Positions 47,501 to 55,847 of a DNA stretch of 64,000 nt are shown here, in pieces. The notes under the pieces were generated by a model that was not told the DNA's origin, did no database searches, and saw nothing but the letters and a program-made list of their open reading frames with translations. Made by a program: the position numbers and the translations under genes. Each line of letters opens with the position of its first letter. The first letter of the stretch is position 1. The stretch is from contig OZ024938.1 of NCBI GenBank assembly GCA_964017235.1, forward strand, positions 61,681,816 to 61,745,815. The letters run 5' to 3'. Source of the stretch: Sabellastarte sp. h YS-2021 (taxonomy: Eukaryota > Annelida > Polychaeta > Sabellida > Sabellidae).

Positions 47501-47738
47501 AGATTTTCAAACTCAAGGTCACTACGGCAAGGTCAAAGGTCAAATCAAGGTCAGACCATGACGTTGCACAGCTACACCCCCTAACTAATGTCCCTACCAA
47601 GTATCAACTTCCTACACCTTACGGTTTCTGAGATACAGCCCGGACAAACTATTTCCCGCCGCCCACCCACCCACCCGCCCATCCGGACACCATGGGTGAA
47701 AACAATACCCCAACAGCCATTAAGGGCTGTGGGGTAAA
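44583..47738 (+). mobile_element. AGGTCA tandem-repeat element inserted in the SINE
   Basis: It starts about 'tagcatcagagatgcccgta' with 'taccccacagcc' (44601-44612). It ends with 'ccgcccacccacccacccgc', 'catgggtgaaaacaatacc' and the hairpin 'taccccaacagcc'-attaag-'ggctgtggggta' (47705-47736), whose right arm is the inverse of the left-end motif. The core is ~147-bp units with 'tatcaacttcctacacctta', 'tacaccccctaaccaatgtc' and several AGGTCA half-sites each. The array is interrupted by a hAT element. No protein. Confidence 0.82.
45612..46892. mobile_element. Non-autonomous hAT element, 1265 bp, with 8-bp target duplication
   Basis: The element is 45620-46884, with perfect 11-bp TIRs 'caggcctgggg' and 'ccccaggcctg'. 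The 8-bp direct repeat 'caccttac' (45612-45619 and 46885-46892) is host satellite sequence. Subterminal regions hold many 'caagtacaagtac' repeats on both sides, in inverse orientation, typical of hAT transposase-binding repeats. No transposase frame is seen. Confidence 0.92.
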
Positions 47739-48589
47739 AAAGCGCTATATAAGAGCCCAGTATTATTATTATTATTATGGCCATCAAAAGTGGCGGGAAA
47801 ACAATTTTTGCGAAAAAAACACCAGTAGACTCTGCAGATACCCTGCGGATCAAAAATTTTGTTGAAATCACTCTATCTCGCTCCATTTCCAAGATAAACA
47901 TGTTTTTGTGTTTTATGCATAAATTTCGTCAAAATCGCTCTATCTCACTCTGTTTCCAAGATAAACAGGTTTTTACGTTTAACACAGAAATTCAAGATGG
48001 CCGCCAAAAGTGGTGGGAAAACAATTTTTGCAAAAAGTCGTCAGTAGAATCCGCAGATACCCTGTGGGACAAAAATTTCTTTGAAATCGCTTTTATTGCA
48101 GAAATCTCTCGTTTAACGCAGAAATTCAAGATGGTCGCCAAGAAAACAATTTTTATGAAAAGTTTCCAGTAAACTCTGGAAATACCCTGCAGGTCAAAAT
48201 TTACGTCAAAATTGCTCTTATCTCGCTCCATCATTTTGTACTGGATCACTTCCAAAAGTTAATGATTTCCAGACATCTATATGACAAACCTACTTGCCAA
48301 ATTTTATGTGAATAGGTGAAGCGCTTTTTAAGACAAGCACACCCTTTTGAAAAGCATGTTATTGGTCATGTGACTTTCTCTGATTTATTAAAATGTCATG
48401 ACATCATATTCAAAAATTTTTCCCAGGACTACTGCATACACCTGCCAAATATGAAGAGAATCTGCCTTATGGCTGCTAACCTATTGCGAAAAGAAAATGT
48501 GGATCCGGTGGATCCGGCAGAGTCGCTTCTCCTATACACAAACAAGTGTCCCTCGCGGGACGCTTAATAATAAAGGAGATTCAAGGAAA

Positions 48590-48760
48590 AATGTCAAAAT
48601 TGGCTATTTTATGACCCCAGTTTGATACCTACTGGGGGATCGGGGTTGAAATTTGACTTGCTTTCTAGACTCTCCACATGTGGTTTCCTACTACCTCCCA
48701 ATACATTTTATGGCTCTAAATGCAATACTTAAGAAGATAATAGAGGGGTTCACATGAATT
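48590..48760 (+). repeat. Single diverged unit of the G-run repeat
   Basis: 'aattggctattttatgaccc', 'cagtttgatacctactgggg' and 'tctagactctccacatgtgg' match the 43.2-43.9 kb units. The G tract here is short. Confidence 0.7.
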
Positions 48761-48769
48761 TTAACCTTT

Positions 48770-49450
48770 CTGATTGGTAGGTGTGAGAAAATATTGAAAG
48801 AATATACTTTAAATGTAATAATTTTCAATTTCTAACTGATTTACTCATCAATGATAATCTCAAAATAGCTATTACTTAGTTATGAAATAAGCTACAGGTC
48901 TGAAATTTTACTATGTTATAGCTGACCCAAAAATAGCTGAATAACATATTTATATGAAATTCTCTAAATGCAATAGTTTTCAAGTTACAAGTGATTTTAC
49001 TCATTATGGAAGTTACTAAAAAGTCCACAAGTAGCTATTACTCACTTAGCTACTGGGATACACTCCCAAGTTACTCTCCATGTTGTAGCTATGGCAAAAG
49101 TAGCTGAATAACATATTTTAACAAAATGCTCAAAATGCAATACTTTTCAAGTTATAAGTGATTTAGTGCATGATTTTGTATTAAAAACTATTTAAAAAAT
49201 TCATAAAAAAAATTAAGATCCAGGTCTGAAATCTCTGCAATAGTCAATGAGAAAATTATGATAAAGTGTTGAAATTTTTACACTTAGGAAGGGGGGTACC
49301 TCACTTATAATGGTTCTGGAAAACAGACGAACAAACATATCTGCATGCCTTGAACAATTTTTCATGTCTCTGGGCCTTGTAGTTTTGGAGGAGAAGTCGT
49401 TCACGCGGAAGCGGACTTGTACACGGACGCGTATGTACACCGCAGAGTGA
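48770..49450 (+). repeat. 155-bp satellite remnant plus terminal module
   Basis: Two to three 155-bp units (48790-49160, 'ctatgttatagctgacccaa'). Then comes the module 'gccttgtagttttggaggag' and a GC-rich 'cacgcggaagcggacttgta' stretch that also closes the array at 50.5-52.98 kb. It is a different end from the 27301-27690 module. Confidence 0.8.
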
Positions 49451-49455
49451 CGACA

Positions 49456-49800
49456 TGATGTCAGCTGACTAACCAGTCAGCTGACATAAAAAACAGCAAA
49501 TTCATCCACTTGCACAATAAATTGTATTTGCACTTATGTACTTGAAAAGTATTTGAATTTTTTTTTCAAATGCAAATACTTTCAACAAGAGGAGAGTGCC
49601 CGTGAACGGGCACTGTGTCAGCTGACTGAATGTTTTTGATTTGTGATGGTGATAATGAGAGGAAAGCATAATTATCAGGGAAAGGGCTGTACAGAAATAC
49701 AGTAAATGGTAACTGAACAGCATGTTCGAAAGATATTCCGAAGCTGACAGAAGAAAAGGACAAAAAAGTTGTGCCCTGCAAATGGTATTATGAAATAAAG
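49456..49800. other. Two perfect short hairpins sharing 'gtcagctgact'
   Basis: tgtcagctgact-aacc-agtcagctgaca at 49459-49486 (12-bp arms), and agtgcccgt-ga-acgggcact near 49596-49615, followed by a third 'gtcagctgact' at about 49617. No gene. Possibly termini of another small element or transcription-factor-like sites. Confidence 0.7.
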
Positions 49801-49864
49801 TAACAAGGTAATTGTTTAAGTGTAAAAAGTAGGTTAAAAATATTTAAAGAAATACTATAAATGC

Positions 49865-50530
49865 AATATCCTCGTTCGACCATGAAGAAGGGGTCCAAAG
49901 GTCAAATCTGACCATACCAAAAGATTCCCAGCCAAAGAATTTAGGTTGGTTTACCATCCCAAACCTCTCGGACCAATAATAAGTGAGTCATAGGCACTTT
50001 TTAAGTTTGGCTATCCTTGTTTGACCTTGAAGGAGGGGTCCAAGGTCAAATCCGACCACACAAAAAAATTCCCAGCCCATGATTTCCTGTAGCTTGTTTA
50101 CCATCCCAAACTTGTAGGACCAATAATAAGCGAGTTCTAAGCAATTGTAAGTTTGGCTATCCTCAATTGACCTTGAAGGAGGGGTCCCAGGTCAAATCCG
50201 ACCACACCAAAAGATTCCCAGCCCATGATTTTCTATAGGTTGGTTTTATATTCGAAACCTCTAGGACCAATAATAAGCGAGTTATAAGCATTTTAAGTTT
50301 GGCTATCCTCATTTGACCTTGAAGGAGGTGTCCAAGGTGAAATCCCACCACACCAAAAAATTCCCAGCTCATGATTTTCTATAGGTTGGTTTTCATTCCA
50401 ACCTCTAGGACCAATAATAAGCGAGTTATAAGCACTTTTATGTTTGGCTATCCTCATTTGACCTTGAAGGAGGGTTCCAAGGTCAAATCGGACCATATTA
50501 ACAGATTCCCAGCCCATGATTTCCTACAGG
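49865..50530 (-). repeat. 146-bp units in reverse orientation
   Basis: Four to five units, for example 'ccaaggtcaaatccgaccac', 'ccatgatttcctgtagcttg' and 'aataataagcgagttataag'. It is joined without spacer to the 155-bp array at about 50530 ('ttcctacaggttgg|atacaatgatttac'). Confidence 0.9.
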
Positions 50531-52600
50531 TTGGATACAATGATTTACTCAACAGTGAGAACCTGAAAGAAGCTATTGCTCAGCTATGCCATGACATAGA
50601 GGTCTGCAATTTCAATGTGTTATAGCTGACCAAAACGTCTGTGAATAACATATTTAACAAAATACTCTAAATGTAATAGTTTTAAAGTTACAACTGATTT
50701 ACTCAAGAGTGAGAACCTCAAAGTAACTATTACTCAGCTATGCAATGAGCTACATGTCTGAATTTTTGCTCTGTTATAGCTGACCTAAAAGTAGGTGAAC
50801 AACATATTTAAGCAAAATACTGTAAATGCAATAGTTTTCAAGTTACAACTGATTTACTCAATAGTGAGAACCTGAAAATAGCTATTGCTCCGCTATGCCA
50901 TGAGCTATAGGTCTGTAATTTCACTATGTTATAGCTAACCCAAAAGTAGGTGAACAATATATTTTAACAAAATACTCCAAATGCAATATTTTTCAAGTTA
51001 TAGCTGATTTACTCAACAGTCAGTGCCTGAGAATAGCTATTGCTCAGTTGTGCCATGAGCTACGGGTCTGAAATTTTACTATGTTATAGCTGACCCAAAA
51101 GTAGCTGAATAACATATTTATACTAAATTCTCTAAATGCAATAGTTTTCAAATTACAAGTGATTTACTCAACATTGAGAACTTCAAAGTAGCTATTACTC
51201 AGCTATGCAATGAGTCACAGGTCTGGAACTTCACTATGTTATAGCTGACTCCAAAATAGGTGAATAACATATTGCAACAAAATACTCTAAATGCAATAAT
51301 TTCCAAGTTATAAGCGATTTACTCAACAGTGATAACCTAAAAGTAGCTATTACTCAGCTATGCAATGAGCTACAGGTCTGAAATTTTACTATGTTATAGC
51401 TGACCCAAAAGTAGGTGAACAACATATTTAAGCAAAATACTGTAAATGCAATAGTTTTCAAGTTACAACTGATTTACTCAATAGTGATGACCTAAAAGTA
51501 GCTATTACTCAGCTATGCCATGAGCTACAGGTCTGAAATTTTACTATGTTATAGCTGACCCAAAAGCAGCTGAATAACATATTTATACTAAATTCTCTAA
51601 ATGCAATAGTTTTGCAATTACAACTGATTTACTCAATAGTGAGAACCTCAAAGTAGTTATTACTCAGCTATGCAATGAGCTACAGGTCTGAAATTTTACT
51701 ATGTTATAGCTGACCCAAAAGTAGGTAAACAACATATTTAACCAAAATACTGTAAATGCAATAGTTTTCAAGTTACAACTGATTTACTCAATAGTGATGA
51801 CCCAAAAGTAGCTATTACTCAGCTATGCCATGAGCTACAGGTCTGAAATTTTACTATGTTATAGCTGACCCAAAAGTAGCTGAATAACATATTTATACAA
51901 AATTCTCTAAATGCAATAGTTTTCCAATTACAACTGATTTATTCAATAGTGAGAACTTCAAAGTAGCTATTACTCAGCTATGCAATGAGCCACAGATCTG
52001 AAACTTCACTATGTTATAGCTGATCCCAAAATAGGTGAATAACATATTGAAACAAAATACTCTAAATGCAATAGTTTCCAAGTTATAAGCGATTTACTCA
52101 ACAGTGATAACCTAAAAGTAGCTATTACTCAGCTATGCCATGAGCTACAGGTCTGAAATCTTACTATGTTATAGCTGACCCAAAAGTAGCTGAATAACAT
52201 ATTTATACGAAATTCTCTAAATGCAATAGTTTTGAAGTTATAAGCGATTTACTCAACAGTGATAACCTAAAAGTAGCTATTACTCAGCTATGCCATGAGC
52301 TACAGGTCTAAAATTTTACTATGTTATAGCTGACCCAAAAGTAGCTGAATAACATATTTATACGAAATTCTCTAAATGCAATAGTTTTTAAGTTACAAGT
52401 GATTCTACTCATGATGGAAGTTACTGAAAAGCCCAAAAGTAGCTATTACTCACTTAGCTATTGAGACAGGCACCCAACTTACTCACCATATTGTAGCTAT
52501 GAAAAAAGTATCTGAATAACATATTTTAACAGAATGCTCTAAATGCAACACTTTTCAAGTTATAAATGATTTTATGCATGATTTCATGAATTTTAATGCA
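50531..52600 (+). repeat. 155-bp satellite array
   Basis: About 13 units. 'atgttatagctgac' anchors at 51081, 51236, 51391 and 51546 are exactly 155 bp apart. The last unit ends with the same array-end phrase ('actcacttagctattgagac') as the other blocks. Confidence 0.95.
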
Positions 52601-52985
52601 TTAAAAATTATTAAAAAAATTTATTTAAAAAAAAGTAAGACAGATCCAGGTCTCATACTCACACAAGAGAATCTACCTCTGGCCTAGTACATATATGCAA
52701 GATATGAGAGAAATCCCTGCAATAGTCACTGAGAAAATTGTGATTAAGTGTTGAAATTTTCACACTTTTGGTGGGGGTACCCCCCTTGTAATGTCTCTAG
52801 CAAACAGACGAACAGACAGATTTGCATGCCTTGAACAATTTTTCATCCTCGATAGATAAGGTATCTTTTAAAAAAAACAGCACGTCTCTAGGCCTTGTAG
52901 TTTTGGAGGAGAAGTTGTTCACGCGGACGCGTGCGCGTACGCCCACGCCGCATAGTGACGACATAAAAAGTATGTAAAATGGACC
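52601..52985 (+). repeat. Terminal module of the 155-bp block
   Basis: 'aagacagatccaggtctcat', 'tgcatgccttgaacaatttt' and GC-rich 'gttcacgcggacgcgtgcgc' (52916-52940), matching 49200-49450. Confidence 0.75.
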
Positions 52986-53239
52986 CCATGTCTGTTATTT
53001 AAACAATTATATTATTAAAACTATGTAAACCTTATTCAATATTATGTCACACCATTATATTCATGATTAAAAACTGAAAACAATGACACATAATAGAAAT
53101 AAAGATTTCTGCTAATTTGAATTTTTGTCTGAATGAGGTAGAGTTTGCATCAAAACAGATGTAGATGGGTCTGAGTTGGTGGGGGCTGAGTTGACAGAGG
53201 TCCAAGTTAATGGAGGTCCAAGCTGACCAGTTTTCCATT

Positions 53240-53760
53240 TAGTAGAGAATATTTACCCAATGACTGTGTATGCCAAATTGATATCACTGCTAGGGTACCC
53301 AATGGTTGTGTACACTAGCAGCAGTATGGGTCTACCATACTCAACTGCTGTGTACACAAGATCTATATCACTGCTAAAGTACCCAATGGAAGTATACCCA
53401 AGATTTATTTCACTACTGGCATACCCAATGGCTGTGTACATACACTAGTGCAATACACAAGTATCCTGTATACAATTAAGGCACTAAGCTATTTTCCCAA
53501 TGGTTGTGCACCCTAGATTTATATAATTGTTAGTGTACCCAACAGCTGTGTACGCCAGAATGAAATTACTGCAAGCATACCCAATGGCTGTGTACACAAA
53601 TTATATCACTGCATGATTTATGTAACTGCTAGCATACCCAATGGCTGTGTACAGTACTGGCATATGCAACTATCCTGTACCCAAGGCAGTGAACTCTATG
53701 TTCCTAATGGTTGTGCACCCAAGAACAATATCATTGCCAGCGTACAGAGTGGCTGTATAC
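53240..53760. repeat. Irregular minisatellite ('gtacccaatggctgtgtaca')
   Basis: About ten loose copies of a 40-50-bp unit built from 'atatcactgctagcgtaccc' and 'aatggctgtgtacac'. The same motifs occur at 55490-55660 and 60333-60510, and in reverse at 60720-60830, so the Ty3/gypsy insertion interrupts this tract. Open frames here are a product of the repeat. Confidence 0.8.
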
Positions 53761-54430
53761 ACAAATGTGTTCCTATGATTTGACAGAAACTCAATTCGAC
53801 GTCTATTTCTTTTTACACAATAAACTAAATTCGATCCAAGCTAAATTTAATTTCTACTGCTTCATACATAACATGCATACTCCCTTTAAATAAGGAATAA
53901 CGACCTTAGCCATAAATTAAGTGGAGAGAAATCATACTACTGTGACATTGAACAAAAGTGATTGAAATATTGTTTATTTTTAAGTATGATTGGTTGCTTA
54001 ATCTGCTGAAGTTACATTCAAACAGACAAACAATTCAGTAACACAGACTGACATTGACCAATATGGTTGAAATACTATTTATTTTTTAGCATGATTGGTT
54101 TGCTTAATCTGCTAAAGTTGCATTTAATCACCATAAATGATTTTAGGAAGTGGTGTTATTGTTTGCATAGACAAAAACTGGTTTCTGGGTACTGAAAACA
54201 AAAAGACATCTGGTATTTTGTTTGGTTTAGTATTTGCCTTGGTGAAAATGTAGACACCCATAGATGAGACATAACAAAATAACATGGATTTTTTTACAAC
54301 TGACCTATAGTAAGTCTACTGTATAATGATTTTCGGAAAATAAAAAAAAAATGTTTTCTGTTTTTCTTGAAAGACAAGCAGAAAACCAATTATAATCGAT
54401 AACCGATGGCTAAGAATTACCAATTAATCG
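53761..54430. other. No gene recognised
   Basis: AT-rich DNA with a short direct repeat ('agcatgattggtt', 'taatctgctaaagtt' at about 53990 and 54090). It ends at the target site 'atcg' of the LTR element. Confidence 0.5.
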
Positions 54431-55461
54431 TGTTACATATATTGGACACTATATTGGTACATTGTATATTACATATATTGGGCACTATATTGGTGCATTG
54501 TTTAATTTAAGCTTTATGTTTATACATTGTCATAAAAGATAATTGTGTTGTTGGTTCTTTTTGTGTGTTGACATTTAAAGTAAGGGAGTTATTGATTTTT
54601 GTGTTTTAGTGTTTATTGATTTGTTCACAGACTGGGGGAAATCCCCCCCCCCCCCCCCCCCCCCCCCCCCTCAGTGGTTATGTTAGATTTGGGGAAACCC
54701 AATTACCAGTAGTTTCTAGAACTTCCTCCTTTGGCCTAGATGGCTCAAGCTTTTGAGTTGGTTCTGTACAATTCCAGAAGAATCTGTGAATGTATATAAG
54801 GAATGTACATCTGACCACAAGTGAACTTTGTATTCGCTTGCTATAAGGAGAGCTATTGTGTTTTGGATATAATATATACTTATATCACTGTGAACTTTTA
54901 CTGGAGTGAACTGGATACATCAGCTGGACAGATTTACTGTACTTTGGATATTTTGGATATTGTACATTCATATAACAGAGAGTGGATTTACTGCATTTTG
55001 GACATTGTCCGTATCTTGGAGCAGACAGTACAGTTGTGTTAACTCTCTAAATATCTCCAGACGGACATTCTGTGTGACTGGATATATAAAGGATAGCAGG
55101 ACAAGAACCTTTTGTGTTGTTGAGTGTGAGACAGGTCACAGGATATAGATATCCGTGTGTGAATGAACATCGGACAGATCACAGGACGGACCACAGGACA
55201 TTGGACAGACCATAGAATATACCACAGGACGGATTACGAAACAGATTGCTGGATACGGCGGATAAACTTAACTCTTAATCTCAGTGGTCAGGTCAGCTAG
55301 ATCTTATTATTGTATTTGTGTGTTTGGTTAAGAGAATACCAGTTGACTGTAATCATTATTGTTGACTATTAAATAAATTTGTTAAGTTTAACTTTTTGCT
55401 TTTTCTGTTACAACTTAAAGACAACCGGTAATTGCTACCGCGCTTGCCCGTGACCGTAACA
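54431..55461 (+). repeat. Left LTR
   Basis: 1031 bp, TGTTAC...GTAACA. It contains 'tatataag' (54793-54800) as a candidate TATA box and AATAAA at 55372-55377 as polyadenylation signal. The C run is 28 long (54643-54670) against 8 in the right LTR, which accounts for the whole 20-bp length difference. An open frame of 73 codons inside it is repeated in both LTRs and is not a gene. Confidence 0.93.
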
Positions 55462-55658
55462 ATCGATTCAGATTTTTCAGACTGATTCCTAAAACACTAG
55501 TACACAAGATCTATTTCACTGCTAGCGTACCCAATGACTCCATTTTTTAAAAGTGTACCCTATTTCTCAGTACCCAAGGCAATAAGCAGCATGTACTCAA
55601 TGGTTCTTCACTCAATATCAGTACACTTTACAGCGTACTCAACAGCCCTGTGTCCAAG
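55462..55658. repeat. Copy of the element's right flank, lodged behind the left LTR
   Basis: 'atcgattcagatttttcaga' to 'gtgtccaaggcat', identical as far as I can see to 60305-60503, the host sequence after the right LTR. Its presence upstream of the internal region cannot result from simple insertion. Confidence 0.92.
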
Positions 55659-55734
55659 GCATTTAACTTTTTGCTTTTTCTGTTACAACTTAAAGACAAC
55701 CGGTAATTGCTACCGCGCTTGCCCGTGACCGTAA
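55659..55734 (+). repeat. Truncated LTR 3' end (76 bp)
   Basis: 'ttaactttttgctttttctg' to 'gtgaccgtaaca', matching the last 76 bp of the LTRs. The junction with the flank copy shares a 2-bp microhomology (tt). Confidence 0.9.
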
Positions 55735-55743
55735 CAGGAAAAT

Positions 55744-55761
55744 TGGGGGCTCGTCCGGGAT
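55744..55761 (+). promoter_or_regulatory. Primer-binding site, tRNA-Pro type
   Basis: TGGGGGCTCGTCCGGGAT, nine bases after the LTR end. This 18-mer is complementary to the 3' end of tRNA-Pro, the primer type also used by some vertebrate gammaretroviruses. It primes minus-strand DNA synthesis. Confidence 0.88.
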
Positions 55762-55847
55762 ACAACCATTTGATTACAACCATTTGATCAACCGTTCAAT
55801 TAACATTTTGAAAATCCATTTGATTTAGTAATTGGTTACAGTCAACA

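Larger units (their letters stand above)
44299..47783 (+). mobile_element. tRNA-derived SINE, split by a later insertion
   Basis: The SINE runs 44306-44582 and resumes about 47739-47776. The head is tRNA-like: A box 'tggctcagttgg' (44317-44328), an anticodon arm 'ttgga-cttataa-tccaa', and B box 'ggttcgatccc' (44361-44371). The body has 'gtgtaaagcgctttgagct', and the tail 'agcgctatataagagcccag' ends in (ATT)n. A target duplication 'atggcca' flanks it (44299-44305 and 47777-47783). It is transcribed by RNA polymerase III in this class and moved by a LINE in trans (family knowledge). Confidence 0.88.
43945..48570 (+). mobile_element. 'CGTCCC' hairpin-ended element, copy 3, interrupted by nested insertions
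   Basis: The left end has 'gtttttgcaaagcaaagc' and 'aaagcatcccaatgagtatt' (as copy 1). The core units with 'gaaattcaagatggcc' are at 44130-44305 and resume at 47777-48240. The right hairpin aagtgtccc-tcgc-gggacgctt is at 48544-48565. The core is split at 44305 by a SINE whose own body is split again. The element encodes no protein. Confidence 0.85.

Noticed and set aside
53253..53448. Mirror-image 62-codon frames on both strands
   Set aside because: Produced by the irregular minisatellite; residues simply follow the repeat.
54821..55148. Short proteins repeated at 59664-59991
   Set aside because: They are inside the two LTRs and overlap each other in different frames. There is no sign of an LTR-encoded protein.
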